Shown here: positions 23,496 to 35,610 of the stretch, one piece after another
Position numbering within the stretch: position 1 is the first letter of the stretch
Layout of the letters: each line of letters opens with the position of its first letter
Origin: Meconema thalassinum
Taxonomy: Eukaryota > Arthropoda > Insecta > Orthoptera > Tettigoniidae
Assembly (NCBI GenBank): GCA_946902985.2
Contig: OX336388.2
Coordinates: 128,714,346 to 128,778,345 of the forward strand
Reading direction: 5' to 3'
DNA: 64,000 nucleotides
Made by a program: the position numbers and the translations under genes
Notes under the pieces: model-generated
What the model saw: only the letters and a program-made list of their open reading frames with translations
What the model was told of the DNA's origin: nothing
Databases searched by the model: none

Positions 23496-25738
23496 ATGCC
23501 AGATAAATGTTGTGTGCCCAACTGTAACGCAAATTATCCAAGTAAGGGAGGCTACACGCCAGTGTTTAGGTTCCCAAGTGACGAAAATCTGCGCCAGGCC
23601 TGGATTAGGAAAATTCCTCGGAAGGACTGGAAACCTTCGAAATGGTCTGTAGTTTGCATAAACCATTTTCACGAAGGTGATATTATTAAGGCAGAGAAAT
23701 ATAAAGACTCATCTGGAGAATGGGAGGAGCGCCCAATGGATAGATTGAAATTGGCATCAGGAGCCCTGCCTACAATTTTTCCAGATTTACCATCATACTT
23801 GTCTATTCCTGAAACCAAGTAGCGAAGGGATCCTGAGGACAGAAGAGTCAAGCAGGGTGAAACTCTTCAATTGAGAGCACAAGAATTTTTGGTGAAGGAC
23901 ACTATTAGAGATTTTCCTTCATTTGCTGCTAGCATCCACAATAAACCACAGCTGTTCAAGGATTGGTGTATTTATGCCGGTTGTGATAGTGTAGTAATTT
24001 ATCAGTGCAACTTTCAAAAGATTCCACAAATAACAGTGAGTGTTAAGATACACAATGACATGACTTGTGAAGTATGTGTGAAGCAGAACATTTTATCCAG
24101 AAATGAACTGCATGAAACACTAACAGGGAACCTGAAACTCACCCGCTGGTCTCAGTTAGAGTGCATCTTGAAAAAGTATGGGTTTTATAATGAACACTAT
24201 GTTACCCATCAAAGTGCTGAGTCTGTATTGTCGGACATTCAAGACAAGTTGAATGTTCTTCTTTCATTGTTCACAGAAAATAGTGATCCACAACTTAACA
24301 TTGAGAGACAAATTAAATTCACCATTGAACATTTGAACTTAATTTTCAGCAAGGCTAGGCGGTACTCATCAGAGTATATTTTCTGGGCATTCATGATGTA
24401 TATGCACTCTCCAAATTGTTATGCTGTTATTCGAGCAACATCTTGGATAATTTTACCTCACATGAAATATATGCAACACTTGACCTCCATATTTTCAGTG
24501 TCACCACAAACTGTGTGCAATAATGAACATTTTTTGAAGAATATTATGAGAAAGTTGACAGAAAGAGAGCGCCTGGTTAGTCTACAGATTGATGAAATGT
24601 AGGCTACATCAAGCCACATATTGATTATAAATCTGGGAATCTGTATGGCTGTGCTGAAAACCAACAAAACATTGAAGCTAAAACTGTCCAAGCATTTCTA
24701 GTTTCGTCATTGTTTGGTAGCTTCAGGGAAGTAGTTGCTCTTTACCCTGTGAAGAATTTGACTGGAGCTGATTTGTATACCTTGATCAAAGGTGTTATCG
24801 ATTTGCTCAAAAAATGTGGCTGCCACATTATTACTATTGTTTCAGATAATCACAGGGTAAACAGAAGCATGTTTGAGCTGCTCCAGGGCAGCAGTCTGGG
24901 TTATGCCACTGATAATGTTGACCCCCCTTATAAAACATTTTTAACATATGACTTTGTTCATATCTTAAAGAACATAAGAAACTGTTGGATCAATAAGAAG
25001 GATTCTTCCCAGTCATTGCATTTTCCAGATTTTGAGGAACCCTACACCCTTTTGATAGCAAAGTTTTCAGACTTAAAACAAATATACCTCCATGGTAAAT
25101 TTGCCAGCCCACTGTTGAGACCAGCACATAAACTGAATCACAAAACGTTGTATCCGAGTAACTTAGAAAGACAGAAGGTGTCACTAGCATGTAATATTTT
25201 CCACGAGTCAACTTACAGTGCTTTAAGAGCTGAATTTCAAAATGGATCTGGAATTGTTTCGAGTGAAGGTACTTGTCAGTTTATTCTCATAATCCTTAAG
25301 TGGTGGACCATTGTAAATGTTAAATCGAAACTAATAGGTACTCTAAAAAGAAATGAATGGGCAAATCCCTTTTACACTGTTGAAGATGATCGCCTAGTAT
25401 TCTTAAGGCAGTTTTTACTATGGCTGCAACACTGGGAATGCGTTAAGGAAGGTGGGTTAATCCGTGATACCCATAAGGCTTTGTTTCAGAGCACTTCAGT
25501 TTTAATTGAATTTATTGAGTACAGTTTGCAAACCCTTAAGGTAGAGTTTGTGCTGCCTGGCAAGTTACAAACGGACAATCTTGAGGAACGCTTCAGTTGC
25601 TACAGACTGTTATCGGGTGGAAACTACAATGTTTCATTTCTTCAAGTTTTAGAGGCAGAAAAAAAAATGCGATTGAAATCTCTCTTAGGCATAACATCTG
25701 CCAAGTATGGTGTTCTGAAATGGTCCTTTGACACTTAC
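23496..25738 (+). pseudogene. P-element transposase, N-terminal and catalytic part (THAP domain)
   Basis: The start at 23496 (MPDKCCVPNC) gives a complete THAP zinc-binding domain: CCVPNC, a FRFPSD core and VCINHF near 23655, the C2CH pattern used for DNA binding. One TAG at 23820-23822 interrupts the frame. The same frame continues with RRDPEDRRV to 24602, where about five inserted bases (near 24600) shift it. After that the RNase-H-like catalytic region continues: LQIDEM at about 24582, a SDNHRVNR motif near 24842, and the GTP-binding-like insertion. The block ends in DTY at 25738, where BEL 2 enters between codons. The next codons are at 34448. The P/THAP9 family uses GTP as cofactor and acts in the nucleus. 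Only two small lesions besides BEL break the gene, so it decayed recently. Confidence 0.88.
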
Positions 25739-27367
25739 TGTTCACTTTTCAGTGAAATTTACAAAGTTCACTTATTTTTATTATAACATAACCTCTCACC
25801 TGTCATGTCATTCCATTTTTCTTCAATCTGTTCTTGCTTGCACGTGTTCCATGACACTGTAATGATTTCCGGAACTAATGTTGGTCACGAGGTTCATTTT
25901 CAGTTGGCCCCTTGCTCTGATTGGCCTCAGCAGTTTTCGAGAATCTTCCATGCTCTCGGATTGGCCGACGCCACCTGTCCGCGTCACGCATTCCGCGTGA
26001 TCTCCGGTATATAGCCTGCCCTGGCCTACATCAACTGTCTGTCTCGTCTGTCTCCAGCAAGTCACAATGCCAGTCACTCGTCGTCAGCTGTCTTCACGCT
26101 GTTTGCACAACGCTTGAATGTGTCTCAACTCTGTGTGCTAATACATCGCAAAATGCTTCTAGTCAAACCAGCAGTGCATTCTAAAATCTACGAAATCTAT
26201 TTAAGTTAACATCGATACTTGGCCTACGTCAGTTTGTCGAGAGCAAAAAACGATAAACAAATTTTCTTCTGTGCTGGGCACGAAGTCTTCAACATTTCCA
26301 AGACGGAAAAATGTGATCAAAACCGAGTTCTACAAAGTCTATATAAGTTTACATCGATGATTGGCCTACGTCAGTGATCATCACGCTCTTCCTCTATTTA
26401 TATTATGTGGAAATTCCTCTACACCAACGCCAACAAGCTAAGTGTTTATTATAACCTCAAAAATTTCTAAATCTTAAAAATATATCTTTCTTTTTAGGGT
26501 TATGTTACCCGACTTAAACAACTTGTCAAACTATGCCAAACTCAACTTATTTCTTTCTATTAAGTGGTTTAAGCATGTATTATGCCTTTAAATTGTAGGC
26601 TATGAGAAAACGGCTGTTCTCTCTCTTTCGCATGTTAACTTTCCTTCAAAACAAATCATTCTTTTCTCTATTTTTGTACAAACTATTGGGCTTAACACCA
26701 GTTCACCTATCTGACGAAGTGAATGGCTTGTTCTTCATTTAATCTATCAACGTGTTCTTGGGAATGCTCCCATTTCAATTGTAAACAACCTCGCCTTGTA
26801 ACTATCAGGCAACTAGTGGGATGCTATCCCTACTGGCATGTAAATATTGATTTTTCTGTAAATAAACTAGCCTACTCTCTGTGTGCAGTCCTAGGCTAAA
26901 TTTTAAGCCTTCATTTGAGCACTATAGTTACTCACTATTTTACCCTGCATAGTTCTACTTCAGACTAACTGGCCACAAAGTGGTTACTTATTCTCAGGGT
27001 TGTTGGCATTCAAGCTTATGAAATCTTGTTCGCTTGTTGTAGGCCTGTCAAAGGTCACATTTCCATTACATGTTTATATATTCATTTATTGTTAATCTTT
27101 TTCAAGCTTATGAAATCTTGTTCGCTTGTTGTAGGCCTGTCAAAGGTCACATTTCCATTACATGTTTATATATTTATTTATTGTTAATCTTTTGAGAGAT
27201 GGTTTTTGAATAAAATACCACTGTTATTGGCAAACTGTTTCCATTCCTATTTACTCATCAATGTTCAATCTGTTCCTACTTAGTAAAGTTCATTTTCTTA
27301 TTAGACTAGAAGCTTCACTTCTAGTCCTTCCCGAAAAAGGAGGTCTCGCATTGACAGATCCTAACCA
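25739..27367 (+). repeat. 5' LTR of BEL 2
   Basis: Starts TGTTCACTTTTCAG and ends TCCTAACCA. It is long for BEL/Pao. A TATA-like GGTATATAGCC at about 26006-26016 could be the promoter. A 92-bp block is tandemly doubled at 27011-27193. Confidence 0.93.
27011..27193. repeat. 92-bp tandem duplication within the BEL 2 LTR
   Basis: Two adjacent copies start CAAGCTTATGAAATC at 27011 and 27103 and differ at one or two bases. The same doubled block is present in the 3' LTR at about 34086-34268, so it existed before this insertion. Confidence 0.9.
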
Positions 27368-27370
27368 TGT

Positions 27371-27388
27371 TGGTGCCGAAACCCGGGA
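27371..27388 (+). promoter_or_regulatory. Primer binding site of BEL 2
   Basis: TGGTGCCGAAACCCGGGA lies three bases past the 5' LTR. It begins with TGG, as expected for the complement of a tRNA CCA end. The tRNA species was not identified. Confidence 0.8.
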
Positions 27389-27532
27389 CCTTTAAATAAC
27401 CTTCATAATTGTTTATTGTATGAAACAGGTTGCCAAGCCATTCGATAAGCTATTGCAGCTTTTCACTTCTGTCACTAATGCTAATTGTATTTTTCAGCTA
27501 TCGCTATGAAAGCTGTGTTGGGGTGAGCGGAG

Positions 27533-30500
27533 ATGTCCCTTGTTACCACCTCTACCAGTACCAATACTACTACTACCACTTCAGACGCTCGGCAGTCTAG
27601 CAGATCGGTGAGTGAAAGTACTCAAAGTTCCGCCATGTCTCTTCCTAAAGAGCTTGTAGCCAAAAGAACCGCCTGTAAAAACAAACTTACTCGTTTTCAG
27701 CAGTTTTTAGGTTCCAAATCTTTTGATGATCACAATTATGACGTTCTAGTTCAACGTTTTAATGTTTATCAGCAACATTTTCAAGAGTATGATGTGTTGC
27801 AAACCGAAATTGAAACAATCGAACCTGATCAAGAACAGGATCGTAGTTCTGTTGAAGAACTGTATTACAATATGTATGGCGAAGCTAAGAATTTAATTAA
27901 GCAATTAGCAACCCATCAAAACACCGAAGTTAGCAAACCGTTTCTTCCTAAAATCCAACTTCCTACCTTTTCAGGGGAGGAAAAACAGTGGGATTCCTTT
28001 TTTGAACTTTTTTCTTCTCTAATACATGATAATAGATCATTCCCTGAGATTCAAAAATTTTAATATTAAAGTCTGTTCTTCAGGGTCCTCCTTTAAAGTT
28101 AATTGAAGCTTTACCTCTCACAACCGAAAATTACTCGGTAGCTATTGACCTCATCCAACAGCGATATGGCAATGCCAAACTTAGGATTCAACGCCATATG
28201 AACGCCTTGTTTAATTTACCAGCTTCACGCCCTGATAGTTTATCATCCCTTAGAAATCTGGGAGACACCGTTGAACTTCATGTAAGAGCCCTAGAACATC
28301 TTAAACAACCTGTTGAACATTGGGATCTTTTCCTTATACATCTCACTACGTCCAAATTTGACCTTAATACTCGTAAAGCATGGGAATCCGATTTAGTGGA
28401 CAAACCTGAACCCACATTTAAAGTGTTGATCTCTTTCATAAAGAAACGTTGTCAAATTCTTTCTGCTTTAATTAATAAAGCTGAAGGTTCCACTGATGTC
28501 AGTAAAAGTAAACCCACCAAGCATTTCTCGGAAAAGTCTTCACATTCTCATGTTTTCTCTATACAAGGTAATAAAACCTCGTGTATTCTTTGCAATAGTC
28601 CTCACCCTTTATATTTCTGCAATACCTTCAAAGGCCTTTCAGTTGACGATCGTAGAAAAGCTGTGTCGCAAACCAAATCTTGTTTCAACTGCCTCTCTTC
28701 AAAGCATATCTTAGCGGACTGCCCTTCAAAAGGAGTTTGCATGCATTGCAAGCTAAGACATCATTCTACCTTGCACCGCTTCGAAAAGCCACGGTCTATT
28801 CCTGGAACAGTTTCAAATCCTAATGCCCAACCTGCGCTGAGCCTCACTAGTGATGCTTCTCCACCAAGCTCTTCTGTTTCTACTGTAAATACCGTTGCCC
28901 AATCCTACAATCAAACAACCCCCTCATGGCGTAGTGCTCAAGTTTTGTTATCTACGATCCAGGTCCAAGTTAAAGATTCTTCCGGCAATTGGCACTTAGT
29001 ACGAGCCTTGCTCGACAATGCGGCAACTCATGACTTCATAACCTCATCATTAGTTGAAAGGTTAGGTCTCAAACCACTCTCCACCAATATTGAAATATCT
29101 GGTATCAACAACAGCAAGTCTACTTCCTTAAATTATGTCAAGCTGCAGGTGAAAGATTCAGTCCAATATGGCACTAACTTTCATCTAAACTGTCTGTCCA
29201 TTCCGAGTATTGGCAGTCCTACTCCCAGTCGCTCTTTTTCCATTGACGAATGGAAATTTCCCTCTGATCTAAAACTGGCTGACCCTCAATTCTATAAAAG
29301 CTCTCACGTTGACATTCTTTTTGGCGCTAACACATTTTGGCAAAATCTTCTTCCGTCAAGGGTTAATATTTCATCTGGTATCTACGCCCACCATACTAAA
29401 TTTGGCTGGCTTATCACAGGTTATATTCCTCTTCAAACTGTTCAAGGTTCCTCTCAATGCCATTTCACTAATGCAGATCTTCATCAGCGTCTGGAAAAAT
29501 TTTGGCAAATCGAGTCCATTGAATCTGCTCCTTCTCTTTCATCAGAAGATGAATTTTGTGAACAACATTTTTTAGAAACCACTGTTCGTAACCCAGATGG
29601 CAGATTTATTGTCACAATGCCACGCATTTCTTCTCCTCCTTCTTTATGTGATTCCTATCCGAAAGCTCTTAAAGCTTTATTTGCAGTTGAGAATCAACTC
29701 AAGCAAGATCCTTCCACTCGCAAACAATACCTTGAATTCATGGAGGATTATGAAGCTTCAAACCATATGGAGACTGTTAAAGATTTCGACCCTTCTTTAG
29801 ATTCAGTGTATTTAAATCACCATCCCGTTTGGAAGAATCCCTCCACCAAAGAAAAGATAAGAGTTGTTTTTAATGGTTCTGCCCCTGATGCCAATGGCAT
29901 TTCCTTAAATAACACTCTCCTATCTGGACCTGCCATTCAGTCTGATCTCCCGTCTATTCTTTTAAATTTCCGTCTATTTCCAATTGGAATCGTAGCTGAC
30001 ATACAACAAATGTATAGACAAATTCTGATTAATTCCGAACAACAAAATCTTCAACGAATTCTCTGGCGTGATGCTCCTACCAAAACCATCAAGATCTTTA
30101 AATTAAAAACCGTAACGTATGGGCTTAAACCATCGGCTTTTCTTGCCATTCGTACTTTGAAACATCTTGCCGACCAAGATGGTCATTTGTTTCCTTCTGA
30201 AACTCCTATTTTGTTGAAAAATTCCTTCTACGTTGATGACTTTCTTTTTTCTTTCAAGAATGTATCTGAGGCTATCGAACTCTCTCAAAGTTTAAAAACT
30301 TTACTTAGCAGAGGAGGATTCTTACTTCATCGTTGGAACTCAAATTCTGAGGAACTTCTATCCAATCTCTTGCCACATTGTCCTGTTTATACTCCAGTAG
30401 AGCTTTGTAAATTGGAGGATGCTACTAAAGTTTTGGGAATACACTGGTATCCTAAAGCTGACTCATTCTTTTACGAAGTAAATTTGTCTTCCTCACCTCC

Positions 30501-31650
30501 ACAAACCAAAAGACAAGTGCTATCAGAAATAGCTAAGATATATGACCCGCTTCAGTTCATTGCACCCGTAATTGTTCTAGCTAAAATCTTTATGCAAGAG
30601 CTATGGTCATTGAACTCGGATTGGGATGATCCCATTCCTCCTTCGCTTTTACAAAAGTGGCTTACCTTTCGGCACAGTCTTTGTGATCTCTCATTAATAG
30701 ACATTCCTAGAGTGCTAGTTCCGTTCTCTTGCTCTCTTGTCTTGGATTTGCACCTTTTCGCTGACAGTTCGACCAAAGCATACGGATGTTGTGCTTACAT
30801 TGTAAGCCGCTCCCCCTTTTTCTCCAATTTGATATGTGCTAAATCTACGGTTGCGCCTTTGAAACCCGTTTCATTACCTCGTCTTGAACTCTGTGCCGCA
30901 CTACTTGCTGCCGAATTAGCTAACAAACTCAAACAAACACTCAACTGTAAGTTCTCGCACACATATTTTTGGACAGATTCCTCTATTGCTTTGGCATGGA
31001 TTTCTAAACCTCCTTCTAATTGGCAAACTTTTGTAGCTAACAGAGTTGAGAAAATTCAAACTGTTTCTAAACCAGAACAATGGAACCATGTTTCTAGCAA
31101 AGACAACCCCGCCGACCTCATTTCTCGTGGTTGTTCACCTAAGTCACTATCTCAATCCTGTTTGTACTGGCACGGCCCTTCATGGCTTTATGAAAGAATT
31201 CAAAACCGACCTTCCAACTCTAATTTCCCGTTAGAGGATATTCCTGAAATCAGCAAAAAAGCTTCTGTCTTTGTAACTGCCAACACTCCTTCCTTGTTGG
31301 AACGTTACTCTTCTTTTCAAAAACTAGTGCGCGTCACTGCTTATGTGCTCAGATGGAAATTTTTAGTACTAGATCAACCTCTATTCCCTCAGCCTTTTCT
31401 TTCGGCTGTTGAACTGCAAATTGCCACCATCAAAGTTCTTTGGCTCACCCAGAGAGAGGCATTCTCAGTCGAAATAAACATATTGGCTAAAGGTAAAACT
31501 CTCAAGAAACACAGCAGGCTTTTTGCCTTATGCCCTTTTCTCGATGGCGATGGTTTGTTAAGAGTGGGCGTCAGACTTTCTCTTTCTGACTTCTCCGATG
31601 AAAAAAGCACCCTATTATCCTTCCGTCTAAACATCATGTTACTCGGATAA
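27533..31650 (+). pseudogene. BEL 2 gag-pol (gag to RNase H), one gag frameshift
   Basis: Gag starts MSLVTTSTST at 27533; a second Met at 27635 (MSLPKELVAK) begins the conserved DUF1759 region and could be the real start. A frameshift in an A/T-rich run at about 28055-28070 ends the first frame. The protein continues from 28066 and runs open to 31650. Cys/His knuckles are at about 28580-28615, 28680-28715 and 28738-28775. The protease core reads LLDNAATHD (about 29008), so D-N-A instead of the usual D-[ST]-G. RT has VVFNGSA near 29868, ADIQQMYRQI near 29996 and FYVDDFL at about 30229-30249. RNase H has ADSSTKAYG, LELCAALLA and TDSSIALAW. Coding shifts at an A6 run (31601-31606), where one more A would keep the integrase in frame. 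Confidence 0.88.
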
Positions 31651-32753
31651 TCATTCGTCAGTTTCATTATCAAAACTTGCATGTTGGTTCTAGAACCCTT
31701 CTATGCTTGATACGGGAAAAATACTGGCCTATTAATGGTTTACACGAAGTCACTTCTGTTATACATAAATGTTTCAAAGCTAAGCCTAAACCTAATCAGC
31801 AACTCATGGCTGACCTTCCCCCATTTCGTTCAGCTCCCTGCAGGCCTTTTTCCTTCACCGGCATTGATTACGCCGGTCCGTTTGTGTATCAACAAAATCA
31901 CCCCAGTGCTAAAAGGAAAATCCTTGGAAAACTATACGTTTCTCTATTTGTCTGTATGGTCTCTGGCTCTATTCATCTTGAGCTCGTAACTAGTGCCTCC
32001 ACCTCATACTTTCTTTCCGCTTTCTCTAGGTTCATTTCACGAAGAGGCATTCCTTCAGAAGTCTTCTCTGATAATGCCAAAACCTTTGTTGGAGCTTCGC
32101 AGCAATGGTATAAAGCCCTTTGTTCCCCTCGTGCGAAAGAACAAATCTCCAATTACTCGCACTTAAACCAATTCAAATGGCATTTCATCCCTCCTTATGC
32201 TCCCCATCATGGCGGACGATGGGAATCTTGTGTGAAACTCACAAAAAATCATTTAAAGAAAACTCTAGGCTCTAGTATTGTAACTTACGAAGAATTCAAT
32301 TCTTTAATTATACTCATTGAGGGAATTGTCAACTCACGACCTCTTTCTCCTCTTTCCAACGATCCTTGTGATTTCCTTCCTTTGACTCCAGGTCATTTTC
32401 TGGTGGGCAGTTCCTTAGCTGCGTCTCCTCCGTTGCTTGATCGTAAACTTGATCTGTCTTTGCCTATCTTGTGGTGAAAGATAGAATCCCTTAAAACTCA
32501 ATTTTGGAAGAGGTGGAGACTTGAGTATTTTCACTCGCTCCAAAGGAGGAACAAGTGGCAGCTCTCTCAGCCTAACCTTCAGGAGGGTGATTTGGTTCTT
32601 CTCAAAGACCCAAGTCCTCCTCTTGTATGGAAAAATGGTCGTGTTATAAAATGCTATTATGGCAGAGATGCTAGAGTTCGAGTGGTCAAACTTAAAACTT
32701 CATCAGGACACTGTGTTCGTCCTATTTCAGACATTTGCCCTCTGCCACTCTAG
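31607..32753 (+). pseudogene. BEL 2 integrase and C-terminal region
   Basis: The frame after the A6 run carries the integrase. The zinc region has both His but reads HKCFKAKP, so one Cys of the usual pair appears to be missing. Catalytic motifs are IDYAGP near 31863, SDNAKTFVG near 32070 and HHGGRWE near 32205-32225, consistent with DDE. A single TGA at 32475-32477 follows LPILW. The same frame then continues through the DUF5641-like FWKRWRLEY segment (about 32502) to a TAG at 32751-32753, just before the 3' LTR. The shift could be a true mutation or a homopolymer sequencing error. Confidence 0.85.
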
Positions 32754-32813
32754 CTCTTCTCTCTCATGTTATTTTTGTTTTGTTTTTTTTTCTCTGTTGC
32801 CCCTCTGGCAGTA

Positions 32814-34442
32814 TGTTCACTTTTCAGTGAAATTTACAAAGTTCACTTATTTTTATTATAACATAACCTCTCACCTGTCATGTCATTCCATTTTTCTTCA
32901 ATCTGTTCTTGCTTGCACGTGTTCCATGACACTGTAATGATTTCCGGAACTAATGTTGGTCACGAGGTTCATTTTCAGTTGGCCCCTTGCTCTGATTGGC
33001 CTCAGCAGTTTTCGAGAATCTTCCATGCTCTCGGATTGGCCGACGCCACCTGTCCGCGTCACGCATTCCGCGTGATCTCCGGTATATAGCCTGCCCTGGC
33101 CTACATCAACTGTCTGTCTCGTCTGTCTCCAGCAAGTCACAATGCCAGTCACTCGTCGTCAGCTGTCTTCACGCTGTTTGCACAACGCTTGAATGTGTCT
33201 CAACTCTGTGTGCTAATACATCGCAAAATGCTTCTAGTCAAACCAGCAGTGCATTCTAAAATCTACGAAATCTATTTAAGTTAACATCGATACTTGGCCT
33301 ACGTCAGTTTGTCGAGAGCAAAAAACGATAAACAAATTTTCTTCTGTGCTGGGCACGAAGTCTTCAACATTTCCAAGACGGAAAAAAGTGATCAAAACCG
33401 AGTTCTACAAAGTCTATATAAGTTTACATCGATGATTGGCCTACGTCAGTGATCATCACGCTCTTCCTCTATTTATATTATGTGGAAATTCCTCTACACC
33501 AACGCCAACAAGCTAAGTGTTTATTATAACCTCAAAAATTTCTAAATCTTAAAAATATATCTTTCTTTTTAGGGTTATGTTACCCGACTTAAACAACTTG
33601 TCAAACTATGCCAAACTCAACTTATTTCTTTCTATTAAGTGGTTTAAGCATGTATTATGCCTTTAAATTGTAGGCTATGAGAAAACGGCTGTTCTCTCTC
33701 TTTCGCATGTTAACTTTCCTTCAAAACAAATCATTCTTTTCTCTATTTTTGTACAAACTATTGGGCTTAACACCAGTTCACCTATCTGACGAAGTGAATG
33801 GCTTGTTCTTCATTTAATCTATCAACGTGTTCTTGGGATTGCTCCCATTTCAATTGTAAACAACCTCGCCTTGTAACTATCAGGCAACTAGTGGGATGCT
33901 ATCCCTACTGGCATGTAAATATTGATTTTTCTGTAAATAAACTAGCCTACTCTCTGTGTGCAGTCCTAGGCTAAATTTTAAGCCTTCATTTGAGCACTAT
34001 AGTTACTCACTATTTTACCCTGCATAGTTCTACTTCAGACTAACTGGCCACAAAGTGGTTACTTATTCTCAGGGTTGTTGGCATTCAAGCTTATGAAATC
34101 TTGTTCGCTTGTTGTAGGCCTGTCAAAGGTCACATTTCCATTACATGTTTATATATTCATTTATTGTTAATCTTTTTCAAGCTTATGAAATCTTGTTCGC
34201 TTGTTGTAGGCCTGTCAAAGGTCACATTTCCATTACATGTTTATATATTTATTTATTGTTAATCTTTTGAGAGATGGTTTTTGAATAAAATACCACTGTT
34301 ATTGGCAAACTGTTTCCATTCCTATTTACTCATCAATGTTCAATCTGTTCCTACTTAGTAAAGTTCATTTTCTTATTAGACTAGAAGCTTCACTTCTAGT
34401 CCTTCCCGAAAAAGGAGGTCTCGCATTGACAGATCCTAACCA
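32814..34442 (+). repeat. 3' LTR of BEL 2
   Basis: Same length as the 5' LTR (1629) and almost identical; followed by CTTAC, the 5-bp target duplication. Confidence 0.93.
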
Positions 34443-34447
34443 CTTAC

Positions 34448-35020
34448 AATGACTTACAAAATGTAAATACAGAAGGGACAGGTTCTACAAATGTAGCCCC
34501 ATTTTTATGCATTGTTCAGGAAACAAATATTTTTGACTTTCAAGTTGATGCTTCCTGTCTTCTGTATATATCAAGTTATGCTGCATTCCAGGTCTCCTCA
34601 AAGCTAGAATGTTCACTTTGTGTTGATTGTTTAGTAGGAAAAGAAGCCTCTACCAATGATCCTTACTTTGACACCCTTAACAGAGGTGGTCTCACTGTTC
34701 CATCAGATCTAGTGTACCACATTGCTGACACTGCTAGCTGTGTCCTAAGTGCATTGATCTCCAATGATGATAATGAAGACAGGTTCTTAAAGTGTCCAAA
34801 TCAAAAGAGGGTGCTAGTAGTTGTGTCTAAAACAATTTTGTTTGGTGATACTGGTTTTCCAAATGATGTGTGCCTTTGTGGAGTGGAAATTAGTCTACTA
34901 AGTGAAAAAATACTTTCAGTCATTGCCAATGTATTGCTAAAGAATTATTCACAGGCAAGGAATGATGCTATTGATGTCAGCAAACTTGGTTATGGGAAGA
35001 GGAAGTTGCAGACACTTTAG
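34448..35020 (+). pseudogene. P-element transposase, C-terminal part
   Basis: Directly after the 3' target duplication of BEL 2, the frame left at 25738 continues in phase (NDLQNVNTEG...) for about 190 codons to a TAG at 35018-35020. It includes the C-terminal region of P-type transposases with ECSLCVDCL near 34610. That BEL entered without disturbing phase on either side is only because its 5-bp duplication repeats the last codons; the gene itself is split by 8.7 kb. No further stops are seen in this part. Confidence 0.82.
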
Positions 35021-35580
35021 GAAGGAAACAGAAGTAATCTGATACATTTATGAAATACCAGCAGCAACAGAGTATTTCTATAATGGTAGTAAATTATCTA
35101 CATGCATGTGTGGCGGAATTGAGGGCTTATAGGCCTACAGTGTAAATATGTTATGGGAGATAGCCTACATTTTGGATCACATAACCCTCAATTGCATCTA
35201 CTTACTCCATATTATTACTATTATAACACCGCCAATTTATTTTATTACCGTACTTCAGAGTAGTAAAATACGAAAAGAAGCCTAAAAGAATTTCCTTTAT
35301 TTTGCTAAACACATTTATGTTGGTAAATTATTTCCGTGTCATTCGCGCCTAATATCAGCTGCCTGGCTCTTATAACAACTTTTCACGATCATATGCACGT
35401 TATTCACTTATTTCCGATTGTAACACTGGTCATATGTAAATAAAAATAAACAGATGTTTTCCTAAACATATTGTCCAATACTGTATTAATTCGGTAGTTT
35501 TTGTCGCTAGCAAACAGCTGTTCATGCGCTCGCGACGAAATATGACTGACAACAACAGTAGCTACAGTGTTGTCAGGTCG
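35021..35580. other. 3' noncoding part of the P-like element
   Basis: No reading frame on the transposase strand. The subterminal word in inverse orientation (ATGACTGAC at about 35540-35548) is near the end. An AATAAA-like word (near 35443) could serve as polyadenylation signal; this is a weak call. Confidence 0.5.
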
Positions 35581-35610
35581 AACCTTCCGACCTTTCTAGA
35601 GTCGACCGTG
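35581..35610. repeat. Right terminal inverted repeat of the P-like element
   Basis: Reverse complement of 23151-23180 with two mismatches; followed by the target duplication ACTCATA. Confidence 0.9.

Larger units (their letters stand above)
25739..34442 (+). mobile_element. BEL/Pao LTR retrotransposon 2, young and full length
   Basis: Both LTRs are 1629 bases (25739-27367 and 32814-34442) and I count about two differences (near 26310 and 26767 of the 5' copy). The duplication CTTAC flanks it (25734-25738 and 34443-34447). Between the LTRs are gag, protease, RT, RNase H, integrase and the C-terminal DUF5641-like region, in BEL/Pao order. The near identity of the LTRs marks it as the newest large insertion in the window. 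Only three small lesions are seen in about 5.2 kb of coding sequence. Confidence 0.95.
23151..35610 (+). mobile_element. P-superfamily DNA transposon with complete ends, inside Copia 2
   Basis: Terminal inverted repeats of about 30 bp begin CACGGTCGACTCTAGA at both ends (23151-23180 and 35581-35610) with two mismatches. The 7-bp duplication ACTCATA flanks it (23144-23150 and 35611-35617); removal rejoins the Copia 2 frame without a gap. Just inside both ends lies a shared subterminal word, TCAGTCATA (about 23204 and near 35545 in inverse). Drosophila P has 31-bp terminal repeats plus 11-bp subterminal repeats and 8-bp duplications, so the architecture matches, with a one-base shorter duplication. 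It encodes a THAP-type transposase. The BEL 2 element at 25739-34442 is nested within it. Without BEL the element is about 3.75 kb. Confidence 0.92.

Noticed and set aside
25805..26184. Short frames in the BEL 2 LTR, repeated identically at 32880-33259
   Set aside because: They lie inside LTR sequence; their repetition reflects LTR identity, not two genes.
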